Origin: PALSA-693 sp963781155
GTDB lineage: Bacteria > Actinomycetota > Acidimicrobiia > Acidimicrobiales > Palsa-688
Assembly (NCBI GenBank): GCA_963781155.1
Contig: CAWAEC010000001.1
Coordinates: 1 to 64,000 of the forward strand
Length of the DNA: 64,000 nucleotides
Reading direction: 5' to 3'
Position 1 is the stretch's first letter. The number at the start of each line of letters is the position of its first letter. The position numbers and the translations under genes are program-made. The notes beneath the pieces are model-generated. The model was not told the origin of the DNA. It was given only the letters and a program-made list of their open reading frames with translations, and ran no database searches. This document shows, in pieces, positions 34,354 through 43,684 of the stretch.

Positions 34354-37035
34354 ATGACCTACGAATGCGACACCGTGTTGGCTGACGGAGGGACCGTCCA
34401 CCTCCGGCCGATCCGCCCGGACGACGGCCCCGGGTTGGAGGCATTCCATTCCCGGCTTTCGCCGGAAAGCATCTACCTGCGGTTCTTCGGCTGCCACCCC
34501 CGGCTGAGCCCCTCCGAGGTCGAGCACTTCACGCACGTCGACGGCACCGATCGGATGGCGCTGGTGGCGACCCTACAGGGCGACATCGTGGGCGTGGCCC
34601 GCTACGACCGCCTTCCATCCTGCCCGACCGAAGCCGAGGTCGCGTTCGTGGTCAGCGACACCCACCAGGGCCGGGGGCTGGGCACGCTCTTCCTGGAGCA
34701 CCTGGCCGCCTACGCCCGCGAGCAGGGCATTGAGGCCTTCGTGGCGGAAACACTCCCGCAAAACCGTCCCATGCGAGAAGTGTTCAGGAATGCGGGGTTC
34801 GCCGAGAATGCCCGCTGGCATAACGGGGTCATCGAGTTTCGAATGAACATACGCCCGTCTGCTGGCCTGGCGGAGGCGGTCGAGGCACGGGACCGATCAG
34901 CCACGGTCCATTCGATCGGCGCATTGCTGCAACCCCGATCGGTGGCCGTCATCGGGGCCGGCCGCGGCCGCGGAACCATCGGCCACGAGATCTTTCACAA
35001 TCTCCTCGCAGGTGATTTCGCGGGTCCGGCCTACCCAATTCATCCCTCCGCCACGTCGGTGGCCGGAGTCAAGGCCTATCCCTCCGTCCTGGATGTTCCC
35101 GGCCCAGTGGACCTGGCGGTAATAGCCGTTCCTGGTGACCGAGTGGCAGGCGTAGTGGAAACGTGCGCCACGAAAGGGGTCAAAGGCGCCGTGGTCATCT
35201 CAGCGGGGTACGCCGAATCTGGCGCCGACGGCCAGTCCGGCCAGCATGACCTGGTCTGCCAGGCTCGGGGCGCAGGGATGCGGCTGATCGGGCCCAACTG
35301 CATGGGAATCATAAACACCGCCCCGGACATATCGATGAATGCCACCTTCGCTCCGGTGCCGCCCACCCCTGGGCGGGTGGCGTTCGTGTCGCAGTCGGGT
35401 GGACTTGGCATCGCCAGCCTTGAGGAAGTCCGTCGCCGAGGCATAGGTCTGTCGTCATTTGTTTCGGTGGGCAACAAGGCTGATGTCAGCGGTAACGACC
35501 TGCTCCAGTATTGGGGCGAGGATGCCGATACAGACGTCATCCTCCTCTACCTGGAATCGTTCGGCAACGCCCGTCGCTTCGCTCGGATCGCCGGCGAGGT
35601 GTCACGCCTGAAGCCCATCGTGGCCTTGAAAGCCGGACGGACCGACTCGGGTCGAAGAGCTGCTTCTTCTCACACTGCGGCCCTGGCCACCTCGGACGCG
35701 GCTGTCGACGCGCTGTTCGCCCGAACCGGTGTCGTCCGGGTCGACACGCTGGAAGAGCTGTTCGACGTGGCTGAGGTCCTGGATGCTCAGCCGTTACCGG
35801 CCGGCCCCAAGGTGGCGATTGTCGGCAACGCCGGAGGGCCGGGCATCCTGGCCGCCGACGCCTGCGAAACTGCTGGCCTCGAAGTGCACGAGTTGTCAGC
35901 CGCCACGCAAGCTCAGCTTCGGTCGTTCCTGCCCGGCGCCGCCACCGTCACCAACCCTGTGGACATGGTGGCCTCAGCCTCGGCCGCCGACTACCGCCGA
36001 GCCCTTCGCCTGGCTCTCGACGACGACAACGTCGACGCCGTGGTCGCGATCTTTGCACCGCCCCTCGTCACCCAGGCCGACGATGTAGCCGTCGAGATCG
36101 CTGATCTGGCCCGAAGCGAAAGCAAACCCATCGTCGCCTGTTTCCTGGGCATGGCCGCACCTCCTGCTTCTCTCAGGAGCGCGGACGGGACCGTGCCCAG
36201 CTTCACCTTTCCAGAGCCGGCGGTCCGGGCCCTGGCCCGAACCTACCGCTACGCGCAGTGGTGCCGGCGCGACCCTGGACAATCCGTGCTCGTCGACGAC
36301 ACGGACACCGTGACCGCCCGGGCCGTGATCCGCACAACCCTCGATCACCACCCGGACGGCAGTTGGCTGCCTCCGACCGAGGCGGCCCGCCTCCTGTCCG
36401 CCTATAAGATCCCTGTCGCCACAACTGAGTTCGCGCGAAGCGGGCCGGATGCAATCCGAGCCGCCCACCGCATCGGGTTCCCTGTCGCCCTCAAAGGCGG
36501 GGCCGCCGAGCTGGTGCACAAGACCGAAAAGGGAGCCGTGAGATTGTCGTTGCACTCGGACGCTGAGGTCGACGATGCCTTCTCAGCCATGGAACACGAG
36601 CTTGGAGAAGAAATGGGGGGTGCCATCGTCCAACCCATGGCCAAACCCGGTGTCGAACTGATCGTCGGCGTCGTCCATGATCCGTCATTTGGCCCTATGG
36701 TCATGTTCGGCTCCGGCGGCACCGCCGTCGAGCTTTTCGGTGACCGGAGCATCCGGATTCTCCCGCTGACGGACACCGATACATCAGAGTTGGTTCGGTC
36801 TCTGCGCGCTTCCCCGCTCCTCCTCGGGTATAGAGGTACCAAGGGCGTCGACGTTCCCGCCCTCGAAGACCTGATAGCACGGGTCGCCAGGCTGGCGGAA
36901 GACAATCCCGAGATCTCCGAAATGGACCTCAACCCCGTCATCGCCACCCCGGACGGCGTCGTAGCAGTAGACGTCAAGGTCCGGATCGCGCCACGCAACC
37001 CAGAACCGGACCCGACCCTCCGAAAACTCCGTTAG
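34354..37035 (+). CDS. GNAT acetyltransferase fused to ADP-forming acyl-CoA synthetase (protein acetyltransferase Pat type)
   Basis: An ~893-residue fusion. Residues ~10-155 are a GNAT domain (AEVAFVVSDTHQGRGLGTLF is the acetyl-CoA loop). The rest has the NDP-forming acyl-CoA synthetase order: CoA-binding (SVAVIGAGRGRGTIGHEIF), succinyl-CoA-ligase-like with the His of AASSHTAALATSDAAV, and an ATP-grasp domain (VALKGGAAELVHKTEKGAV, MFGSGGTAVELFGDRSI). The GNAT-first order matches Streptomyces PatA; in PatZ the GNAT is last. It may acetylate acetyl-CoA synthetase or make ATP from acyl-CoA. GTG 34333 is an alternative start; neither has a good ribosome site. A decayed partial copy lies at 48851-49206. 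Confidence 0.88.
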   Translation: MTYECDTVLADGGTVHLRPIRPDDGPGLEAFHSRLSPESIYLRFFGCHPRLSPSEVEHFTHVDGTDRMALVATLQGDIVGVARYDRLPSCPTEAEVAFVVSDTHQGRGLGTLFLEHLAAYAREQGIEAFVAETLPQNRPMREVFRNAGFAENARWHNGVIEFRMNIRPSAGLAEAVEARDRSATVHSIGALLQPRSVAVIGAGRGRGTIGHEIFHNLLAGDFAGPAYPIHPSATSVAGVKAYPSVLDVPGPVDLAVIAVPGDRVAGVVETCATKGVKGAVVISAGYAESGADGQSGQHDLVCQARGAGMRLIGPNCMGIINTAPDISMNATFAPVPPTPGRVAFVSQSGGLGIASLEEVRRRGIGLSSFVSVGNKADVSGNDLLQYWGEDADTDVILLYLESFGNARRFARIAGEVSRLKPIVALKAGRTDSGRRAASSHTAALATSDAAVDALFARTGVVRVDTLEELFDVAEVLDAQPLPAGPKVAIVGNAGGPGILAADACETAGLEVHELSAATQAQLRSFLPGAATVTNPVDMVASASAADYRRALRLALDDDNVDAVVAIFAPPLVTQADDVAVEIADLARSESKPIVACFLGMAAPPASLRSADGTVPSFTFPEPAVRALARTYRYAQWCRRDPGQSVLVDDTDTVTARAVIRTTLDHHPDGSWLPPTEAARLLSAYKIPVATTEFARSGPDAIRAAHRIGFPVALKGGAAELVHKTEKGAVRLSLHSDAEVDDAFSAMEHELGEEMGGAIVQPMAKPGVELIVGVVHDPSFGPMVMFGSGGTAVELFGDRSIRILPLTDTDTSELVRSLRASPLLLGYRGTKGVDVPALEDLIARVARLAEDNPEISEMDLNPVIATPDGVVAVDVKVRIAPRNPEPDPTLRKLR

Positions 37036-37143
37036 CCCAAAGATCCGCCACGAAAAATCGGGACCAAGGCGTCGACGTGGTGACGGGGGTGGACGTCCAA
37101 CCGGCCGCGTGCATTCCCCACGATCGGACGATCCGGGTGCGGC

Positions 37144-37935
37144 CTAGAACATGGTTGGCCGCGGATGCCGCGGCTTGGGCTCCGGTTCCCGCCACTTCAG
37201 GCGATCTACCACATCGATGACGCCAGGCAACTGACGGATCAGACTGCACACAACGCCCTGGTCGGTCGGATGAAGGACCGAACCCGTAAGGATCACGACC
37301 CCGTCCAGGACCTCGGCCTGGACGGCATGGCCCTCAGGCACCCAGAGCGGGGAGGCCAGGAGTTCGGTGATCTGGGCGCGAATCTCGGCATCCGGCCGGT
37401 CAAAGAGACGGAGGATGTCGTGGCGCGAAAGCACACCCACAAGGCGTCCGTTTTCGACGACTGGTAGAGTGCGCACATCGTGGCGGATCATGCGGCGGAC
37501 GGCGATTCCCACCGGCTCGGTAGGAGCGGAGCTGACGACGTCCGTCGTCATAAGCTCCTCGGCAGTGAGCCCGTCGGCCCGGGCCTTCCAGTGATGGCGG
37601 CGTTCCGCCACCGCCTCGTCGATCAGGGCGGCGAGATGGTGGCTGCGCACGGTTGGGTAGCCCTCGCGGCAGACCAGGTCCGCTTCGCTTACGATCCCGA
37701 CCAGGCGGTCACCGATGTCCACCACGGGGACACACCGGACATCCCGCTCGAGCAGGACGTGAGCAATGTCTTTCACCGTTGCCGTGGGCTCAATCGTGAC
37801 CGGGTTGGAGGTCATGACGTTCCGAACCAGCATGGGCAGAGTGAATCCCGGCGTCGGGCGTTCACCCACGTCAAAGTGCTGGCTTAGACCCGAGGTGGGC
37901 TTCGTATCTGCTGAAATCGTCGGCTTCTGGTCCAT
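37144..37935 (-). CDS. CBS-CBS-BON protein
   Basis: A 263-residue paralogue of the gene at 12454. Two CBS motifs (VRNVMTSNPVTIEPTATVKD, CVPVVDIGDRLVGIVSEADL; TLPVVENGRLVGVLSRHDIL) precede a BON domain (VLDGVVILTGSV) and a Pro-rich end. It has a ~35-residue N-terminal extension that the other copy lacks. The ATG at 37935 is chosen because the DosR-like box at 37971-37984 lies 35 bases upstream; the frame extends to 37986 but would run through the box. Likely a nucleotide-sensing dormancy protein. Confidence 0.88.
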   Translation of the reverse strand: MDQKPTISADTKPTSGLSQHFDVGERPTPGFTLPMLVRNVMTSNPVTIEPTATVKDIAHVLLERDVRCVPVVDIGDRLVGIVSEADLVCREGYPTVRSHHLAALIDEAVAERRHHWKARADGLTAEELMTTDVVSSAPTEPVGIAVRRMIRHDVRTLPVVENGRLVGVLSRHDILRLFDRPDAEIRAQITELLASPLWVPEGHAVQAEVLDGVVILTGSVLHPTDQGVVCSLIRQLPGVIDVVDRLKWREPEPKPRHPRPTMF

Positions 37936-37970
37936 GCCCTTACTGTCTGCGGATCGCGGTTCCCCTGCCA

Positions 37971-37984
37971 GGGCCGAAGGTACC
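37971..37984 (-). promoter_or_regulatory. DosR-like box (GGGCCGAAGGTACC) before CBS-BON gene
   Basis: Perfect left half-site, one mismatch in the right; 35 bases before the ATG at 37935. Confidence 0.5.
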
Positions 37985-38064
37985 AACGTGTGTCACGCCC
38001 GGATCTATATGACCTTAGACCGCAGCGGCTGCCCGGCTACCGGAACCGCCCCATCAGCCGGGCG

Positions 38065-38979
38065 TCAAGTCCGCGCCCCTTTGTTACCAGCCACGTGACT
38101 TGGGACGATGACGACCGGCACCGGACTGCGAGTAACGCACGCCAACGTGATAACGCCTAGCGTTCGATGCCCGAACACCGTCGAGTGGCCGGCACTAACG
38201 ACGAGTAGATCCGATCCCACGGCCTCTTTTGTCAAGATTGAAGCTGGCATCCCCCGGCGGGCGATTGAGGTGACCCGATCGGTCCGCACACCGCACCGGA
38301 AGAGCGAATGAGCAGCCAGGTTTTGGGCGGTTCGGCCCACGGCGGAGGAGTCGCTGCCTTCTATAGCCACTGGTCCGCCCAGTCCACCGTAGTCCCCTTC
38401 ACACCATGCCATTACTGCTCGAACGACACCGTCCCGTCGGTCGGCTTCGGCGACAGCCCAGGCAAGCGCCGCGGTCGCGGGGGCACTGCCATGAAAGCCT
38501 ACCGTCACCCTGGATGGCGTTGAGCACGGAGGAGCCGTTGACCACGCGCTGCGAGGAACCACCACGAGCGGCAGATCTGGCCCGGCGTCGGCGCCCCATG
38601 GGTCCGACCCGAAGACCAGGCTCGTAAGGGTGTTGGTAGCGAGTGCGCCGACCATGACGAGGTCATGGGGGTCATTCAGCGCCTTGGCGCGTACTACCTC
38701 GGTAGTCGACTTCTGAAAATCTCCGATATCAAGGCTAGCCTGGGATCCGGAGCCGAGTCGGTCAAGGGTGACAGAGAGCTGCTTTCGGCCTTGCTCAACT
38801 GTCTCTGGGTCGACGATCTCCTCGACCAGCCCGAAAGCTGGGACGTACAAGACGTCGATACGACTGTGACGACAAACCGCATGATGGAGAGCCCAAGCCA
38901 GCGGGGCTTCTGCCGAGCTGGCATCATCAACCACGACCAATATGGACGAATCCGAGGTTTGTGCCGTTTCAACTGCCAC
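38065..38979 (-). CDS. Tandem universal stress protein (two Usp domains)
   Basis: A 304-residue protein. Domain 1 (residues ~1-150; ILVVVDDASSAEAPLAWALH) lacks the glycine-rich ATP loop. Domain 2 (~165-300; VTVGFHGSAPATAALAWAVA) ends in AGHSTVFGHRTLGVITLACV, a loop that also departs from the G-2X-G-9X-G pattern, so ATP binding is doubtful. Tandem Usps are common in the DosR regulon. The GTG start has AGAGAGGA upstream and a DosR-like box ends 60 bases before at 39040-39053. A remnant of its 3' end is at 42971-43060. Confidence 0.85.
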   Translation of the reverse strand: MAVETAQTSDSSILVVVDDASSAEAPLAWALHHAVCRHSRIDVLYVPAFGLVEEIVDPETVEQGRKQLSVTLDRLGSGSQASLDIGDFQKSTTEVVRAKALNDPHDLVMVGALATNTLTSLVFGSDPWGADAGPDLPLVVVPRSAWSTAPPCSTPSRVTVGFHGSAPATAALAWAVAEADRRDGVVRAVMAWCEGDYGGLGGPVAIEGSDSSAVGRTAQNLAAHSLFRCGVRTDRVTSIARRGMPASILTKEAVGSDLLVVSAGHSTVFGHRTLGVITLACVTRSPVPVVIVPSHVAGNKGART

Positions 38980-39039
38980 CGGCTCGTCCTCTCTCGCGAC
39001 GGTTAGATATATCGTCTCGCGGCAGCATCGACCCGGATA

Positions 39040-39053
39040 GGGTCACAAGTCCC
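39040..39053 (-). promoter_or_regulatory. DosR-like box (GGGTCACAAGTCCC) before tandem USP
   Basis: Perfect right half-site GTCCC, GGGTC on the left, 60 bases before the GTG start. Confidence 0.5.
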
Positions 39054-39553
39054 AAAATCGAGGACAACAAACGGAGACTGGTCGTCCACTTGCAAGGCGA
39101 CGCGAGTTGGTGACGAGAATCCGAGGAGGGTCAGCCGCAGTCGTTTGGTTGCGTGCATTGCCCTCGTCGCAGGCCGGCCAGCGAAGGACTTGAGTCTGGT
39201 CGTCGTGCGGCGGTGGCTACGGCCCGGGCGATGCGAGAGCTCGGTGGTGCTGTAGGCCACGGGCAGGCGTTGGGGTTGGCCCGTGATGGTCAGGTCGTCG
39301 CCGGCGGTGGGGTCGTACGAGAGGTGTTGGTTACGGGTCAGCCAGGAGACAGACCGCAGAGGGGTGCCATTCCGACGCGGCGACATACACGGCTCGCTTG
39401 TCCGAGCGGCGGCGCAGCCGGTCCTGACCGCCAGCGGTCCGGACCGGGGACCTCCGGCAGGGCAGATGGGCCGTTCGACTCTGGCCTTGTTTCCCTATAA
39501 GGGTCAGGCTGGGTGGAGGGTAATGCTAAGCCCGAAGAGCAAGGAGGATCGTA
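39054..39553. other. Intergenic, no supported gene
   Basis: About 500 bases between divergent genes. Open frames on both strands lack signals. A weak box-like site (GGGACCTCCGGCAG, 39447-39460) lies about 95 bases before the gene at 39554. Confidence 0.4.
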
Positions 39554-40024
39554 ATGGAGGCGTCGAGGTTGAATACCGGGCTGGACGTGCTGGACCAGAC
39601 CGAGTGTGCCCGCCTGCTCGCCACCGAGACCGTAGGCCGCCTGGGTGTCGTCGTCGACGACGAACCCCAGATCTTCCCAGTAAATTTTGCGTTGGCGGGA
39701 CAGGACATCATGATCCGCACCGACCACGGCACGAAACTGTTGGCTGCGTTGGGTGGTCCGGTGGTGTTCGAAGTTGACCACCTTGACGAGGACAGCCTGA
39801 GCGGGTGGAGCGTAATGGTCCACGGAACAGCCCGGCTTTCGGGCGGGCGGGAGGAGCGTCCGGGGTCACAGAACAGGGTGCTCCGGCCCTGGCCCGAGGC
39901 CGAGCGGCCGCACCTGTTGCGCATCGTGGCGAAGAAGGTCACCGGTCGAAGGATCAGCACGAGCAGGGCGCACCGCTGGCTGATGGCTGGGGCCTCCGAG
40001 CTCGGCCCTGCGGCGGATCGGTAG
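39554..40024 (+). CDS. Pyridoxamine 5'-phosphate oxidase-like FMN-binding-fold protein
   Basis: A 156-residue split-barrel protein, the longest of four paralogues here. Shared pattern: CARLLATETVGRLGVVVDDE, IFPVNFALAGQDIMIRTD, VVFEVDHLDEDSLSGWSVMV and LLRIVAKKVTGRRI, then a 20-residue extra tail. AAGGAGG stands seven bases before the ATG. It may bind F420 or flavin; substrate unknown. It sits after a divergent tandem USP gene and before the second avidin-like remnant. Confidence 0.85.
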   Translation: MEASRLNTGLDVLDQTECARLLATETVGRLGVVVDDEPQIFPVNFALAGQDIMIRTDHGTKLLAALGGPVVFEVDHLDEDSLSGWSVMVHGTARLSGGREERPGSQNRVLRPWPEAERPHLLRIVAKKVTGRRISTSRAHRWLMAGASELGPAADR

Positions 40025-40085
40025 AAGCAATGCTCTCGTCGCCGCTCGTCCGAAGCCAGGATGCCTACGATCCTGGGGCTGGACA

Positions 40086-40360
40086 TCCTCGGGCAAGTGG
40101 CACAACCGGTTCGGCTCGTGGCTGACCCTGGAAGGGAATGACAAGGGTTGTCTCTGGGGTGAGACCCGCAACAGCGCCGGGTCGGTGACGGATCATGCCC
40201 ACCAGGTATATGTTGTTTCCATCTTCACCCTCTGGATTCGAGCCGGGTAGTGGGTTTCGTCGTCAACTGGCCGGGAGTGCACTCGGTCACGTCTTGCAGG
40301 ATCGGCGGCCTCACTGAGGCTGTCTTACCGGCCGCCATTTGGATTGGGTCTGGGGCGCGC
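40086..40360 (+). pseudogene. Avidin-family remnant (second copy), frameshifted
   Basis: Frame one reads SGKWHNRFGSWLTLEGNDKG, then WGETRNSAGSV, matching the first two avidin strands (GxW-x-N-x-x-GS and the G-x-Y-x-SAVG region). After a frameshift near 40245, frame two reads GFVVNWPGVHSVTSC, almost the same as GFVVRWTEDHSVTSW in the intact gene at 12026. The C-terminal W-K-S-T-L-V-G-H-D segment is not recognisable. Bracketing genes are in the same dormancy-type island. Confidence 0.6.
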
Positions 40361-40484
40361 ACTCCCCTAAAGACGGTTGGAGGCTGGCGCCGCCGTCGCT
40401 TCGCTGAGCGGCCGCCGCTGGCTGTTCGAGCCTTGGGTCAGCGTGCTCAAGGTGACAACGGCCATGACGCCGGCACGGAAGGAG

Positions 40485-42887
40485 TTAGGAGATGTTCACC
40501 TCGAGCGTCTGGCCGGGCAGCAGTGTGCTCGCCATGCCTTTGACGTTCACGGCGATGGGCGCCCCCTCGGCGAGATCAAGGTCGATGCGGGCCATGTCAG
40601 TCGTGAAATGGAGATGCAGCAGATATCCGCGGTAGCGGATGTCGAACTCTATCGAGCCCACCTCGGCGGGGATGACCGGGTTGAGAATCATCACGTCGTG
40701 GCGCAGTTCCAGACCGGTATAGCAGCGCTGGAGGAGATCGATGGTCCCGGCCATGGCGCCCACATGGATGCCTTCAGCGGTGGTGCCCCCGCGCACCCGG
40801 GCCTCGTCGCTGTGCAGGACGCGGACGAAGAAGTCCCAGGACGTGTGGCGGTCCCGCCGGGCCGCCACCCAGGCGTGGACGACCCGGCTGAGCGACGATC
40901 CATGGGCGGTCCGCTGCCCGTAGTACTCGAAGTTGCGGTGGACCAGGTCCTTGTCGTAGTCGTAGCCGAGCCGTTCTAAGAGCCCAGCGAGCTCTTCGGC
41001 CGACAGCAGGTAGAACAGCATTACGACGTCGGCCTGCTTCGCGACCTTGTAGCAGTCCGGACTGTCCCCCTCGGCCTCCAGGATGCGATCCAGCCGGTCG
41101 ATCTCACCGTAAATGCTCCGGTAACGGCCCCAATCCAGCTCGTCAAGGCGCTCGTAGCCTTCAAACTGGCTGATGACGTCCTCGTGGAAGCAGACCCGCA
41201 TCCTGCGGCTGATCTGTTCCCAGCGATCCAGCTCGGGACGATCAATCCCCAGCCTGTCGGTGATCTCGCGGGCGAAAGCCGGCGGCAGCGTCTGGAGCAC
41301 CTCGGCGGCCCGGCACAGGCACCACACGGCCATGAGGTTGGTGTACGCATTGTTGTCCAGACCCGCTTCGCGGCGATCGGGGTAGCGTTCATGGAACTCA
41401 TCGGGCCCCATCACGCCCTTGATCTCGTAGCGGTCCAGGGAGTGGTTGTAGGTAGACAGGCTCGACCAGAAGCGGGCGATCTCCAGGATCATCTCGGCAC
41501 CGTAGAAGCGCAGGAACTGGATATCACCTGTTGCTTGGTAGTAGTACCAGATGCAGGCCACGATGGCGGCGTTCACGTGACGTTGCAAACGGGACGGATC
41601 CTCCAGCCACCGGCCCGACTGGGGATTGAGATGCATCGTCTGCGTCTCCTCGCGGCCATCGCTGCCGCTTTGCCACGGGAACATGGCCCCGGCGTAGCCG
41701 GCTGCGGTGGCGTCCCGCCTCGCCTGGTCGAGGCGGCGGTAGCGGTAGAGCAGAAGCGACCGGGCTAACTCCGGGAAGCGCAGAATGAGGAAAGGAAACA
41801 CAAACAACTCGTCCCAGAACACGTGACCCCGATAGGCCTCTCCGTGGAGGCCCCGGGCGGGGATGCCCACGTCGAGGCCGATGGAATTTTCCGAGACGGT
41901 CTGCAGAAGATGGAAGGTGTGAAGGTTGGCGAGCTTGGCCAGGTCGTGGTCGACGCCCAGGCGGATGGCGCTCCGGCTCCACAGACTGCTCCAGGCTTGG
42001 GTATGGCGGCCGAGCAGTTCATCGAAACTCCCGGCCACGATGCCGGCCCAGTCCCGCGCTTGTGAGAGGGGCTCGCTGATGGCCATGTCCCTGGATGTGA
42101 ACACGGCGGCGACCTTGTCGATCAGCAACTCGTCCCCCTGACGTACATCGGCAACAAGGCGCTGTTCGACGTAGCCGCGATCTCTGCTCGTTACCGGTTG
42201 GGATTCGAGCGGTCGGCCATTACAAACCAATTCCGTCCGAGCCGCCGTAGCGATCTGGACATGGGACTGATTCGTCTGCACCTCCAGCCACATGAGCTTT
42301 CCTTCGCCTCCCTCCTCGAGCGGCGTCAAATGGACTGAACCCAGAGTGCGGTACCGAGCAATGCCATCGTTGGTTACTGTGCCGTCCAGGGCGCTCCTGA
42401 CCTCAAGGCGTCCGGTCCAGTTCTCCGGCACGATGGTCGTCTGCAAGCCAGCCAGGTGGGGATCACGCATGCTGACGAAGCGGCGCTGGGTGAGATTGGT
42501 TACCCGCCCGTCTCTGTCTCGCCAGCGGGTGGTGCGCACCAGAAGACCCCTGTACATCTCCAGCCGTTGGTGGTGCGACAGGATCTCGTTGCCTTCGTCA
42601 CCCAACCATTGACCACCTTCAGCCCGAACGGAGAGGCAGAGCCAGTTGGGCGCATTGACCAGGCTCTCGTTCTCTACGGTCCGCCCCGCCACCTCGGCTC
42701 CGAGGCGGTTATAGACCCCCGCGAGATAGGTAGCCGGATAATGGACTCCGTCGGCGACCGCCTCGGGGGCCGCCCCCCGCGTCGCGAAGTAGCCGTTACC
42801 CAGCGTACAAAGCGCCTCCCGTTGTCCCTCCATGAGGCGATCCTCACCATCGTAATCCCACCGCCACTGGTTGCCATGTCGAGTCAC
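40485..42887 (-). CDS. Glycoside hydrolase family 65 phosphorylase/hydrolase
   Basis: An 800-residue enzyme of the GH65 family (maltose, trehalose, kojibiose phosphorylases). The N-terminal beta-sandwich covers ~1-270 (LCTLGNGYFATRG), then the (alpha/alpha)6 barrel with FHLLQTVSEN, GLHGEAYRGHVFWDELF and the catalytic acid Glu497 in GVMGPDEFHERYPD, followed by DNNAYTNLMAVWCL and KQADVVMLFYLL (the phosphate-binding side). H-G-S-S-L-S near the end is typical of phosphorylases. Substrate linkage cannot be read. No beta-phosphoglucomutase gene is adjacent. GTG start follows GGAGGGGG. It may release sugar phosphate from stored disaccharide. Confidence 0.88.
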   Translation of the reverse strand: MTRHGNQWRWDYDGEDRLMEGQREALCTLGNGYFATRGAAPEAVADGVHYPATYLAGVYNRLGAEVAGRTVENESLVNAPNWLCLSVRAEGGQWLGDEGNEILSHHQRLEMYRGLLVRTTRWRDRDGRVTNLTQRRFVSMRDPHLAGLQTTIVPENWTGRLEVRSALDGTVTNDGIARYRTLGSVHLTPLEEGGEGKLMWLEVQTNQSHVQIATAARTELVCNGRPLESQPVTSRDRGYVEQRLVADVRQGDELLIDKVAAVFTSRDMAISEPLSQARDWAGIVAGSFDELLGRHTQAWSSLWSRSAIRLGVDHDLAKLANLHTFHLLQTVSENSIGLDVGIPARGLHGEAYRGHVFWDELFVFPFLILRFPELARSLLLYRYRRLDQARRDATAAGYAGAMFPWQSGSDGREETQTMHLNPQSGRWLEDPSRLQRHVNAAIVACIWYYYQATGDIQFLRFYGAEMILEIARFWSSLSTYNHSLDRYEIKGVMGPDEFHERYPDRREAGLDNNAYTNLMAVWCLCRAAEVLQTLPPAFAREITDRLGIDRPELDRWEQISRRMRVCFHEDVISQFEGYERLDELDWGRYRSIYGEIDRLDRILEAEGDSPDCYKVAKQADVVMLFYLLSAEELAGLLERLGYDYDKDLVHRNFEYYGQRTAHGSSLSRVVHAWVAARRDRHTSWDFFVRVLHSDEARVRGGTTAEGIHVGAMAGTIDLLQRCYTGLELRHDVMILNPVIPAEVGSIEFDIRYRGYLLHLHFTTDMARIDLDLAEGAPIAVNVKGMASTLLPGQTLEVNIS

Positions 42888-42970
42888 CTGCCCCCTCCCC
42901 GAGTCACCGCCTCATCGTATTCGTCCCCGCACTCCGCCGTTAGCCGTACGCCCTTCGGAGACGTCAGGCG

Positions 42971-43060
42971 TTACTTCCCAATGGGGCTAGGGACTATGAC
43001 CACCCAACCGCGCTCCGGGTAACGCACGCAAATGTGATCGCGCCCGGCCAAAGAGCGAAT
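42971..43060 (-). pseudogene. Remnant of a tandem-USP 3' end
   Basis: About 28 codons read LAGRDHICVRYPERGWVVIVP, aligning with the C-terminal TLGVITLACVTRSPVPVVIVP of the tandem USP at 38065. It ends at its own stop; upstream it is fused head to head with another USP remnant. The sequence resembling a DosR half-site at 42990 lies inside this coding match. Confidence 0.5.
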
Positions 43061-43079
43061 CGGCAGCGAACTCGTCCGC

Positions 43080-43271
43080 AGATCGACCCACCAGAGACGG
43101 GTGGCGGGCCACCCAGCGCCGGTACTGGTGGAGGCTTCCAACGGAGCGGAACTGCTCGTAGTCGGAAGTCCCGGGCACGGTGAATCTGCCGGGATGCTTC
43201 TGGGTTGTGTCAGCGACCATTGGGTCACCAACGCTCACTGCCCGGTGCTGGTCCGGCACGACCAAGAATAG
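43080..43271 (+). pseudogene. Remnant of a single-domain USP 3' end
   Basis: Reads VAGHPAPVLVEASNGAELLV and GMLLGCVSDHWVTNAHCPVL with a stop at 43269-43271. This closely repeats the last third of the USP at 9833 (GHPAPVLVEASQGAELLVVG, EHCVTNAHCPVLVL). The N-terminal two thirds are absent and a Pro replaces Arg in the ATP loop. Confidence 0.7.
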
Positions 43272-43684
43272 AGCCAACCGTCCGATCTCCGGGTCGGGGT
43301 AAGGCTGGCCTTCGGCGACAACGTGTATGGGTTCTCAACCATAACTTTCGGGGGCCTGACGTGGTTCAGGACTCCAGACCGAGATCGCGCCTACTGTCCA
43401 AGCGAGCGGTCGCCCAGGACCCTAGGCTCACAGGGGTGTCGGGCCCAGCATTCCGCCCCAGGCGTTCAAAGCTCGGTCAGCGCTTCCAAATAGCGGGGAT
43501 CATGAACGCGGGCAATTCGGCGTGAGACGCCCAGCGGGGCGAAACTTGCACCACGGCGTCCCGAACGGGAGGGAGAGTCAGTCCACTCCCCGCCGCGATT
43601 ACCCGGTCGGATTGGTCTGGGTGCTCTTCTTCGGGTTCGTGGCGGTGATCGTCGATATCGGCGCCGAGGAGGTGTATCGACAAC
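43272..43684. other. Intergenic, no supported gene
   Basis: About 410 bases. A plus-strand frame (43522 onward) includes a hydrophobic run (VGLVWVLFFGFVAVIVDIG) but lacks a ribosome site and overlaps the oxidase-like pseudogene, so it is not called. Confidence 0.4.

Noticed and set aside
39003..39386. 127-codon minus-strand ORF between two divergent genes
   Set aside because: Runs through the DosR-like box and promoter of the tandem USP, has mixed composition and no family resemblance.
42990..43003. GGGACTATGACCAC as a DosR-like box before the GH65 gene
   Set aside because: The bases align with the coding end of the tandem USP (VVIVP codons), so the resemblance is probably inherited coding sequence. 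Right half-site is poor.
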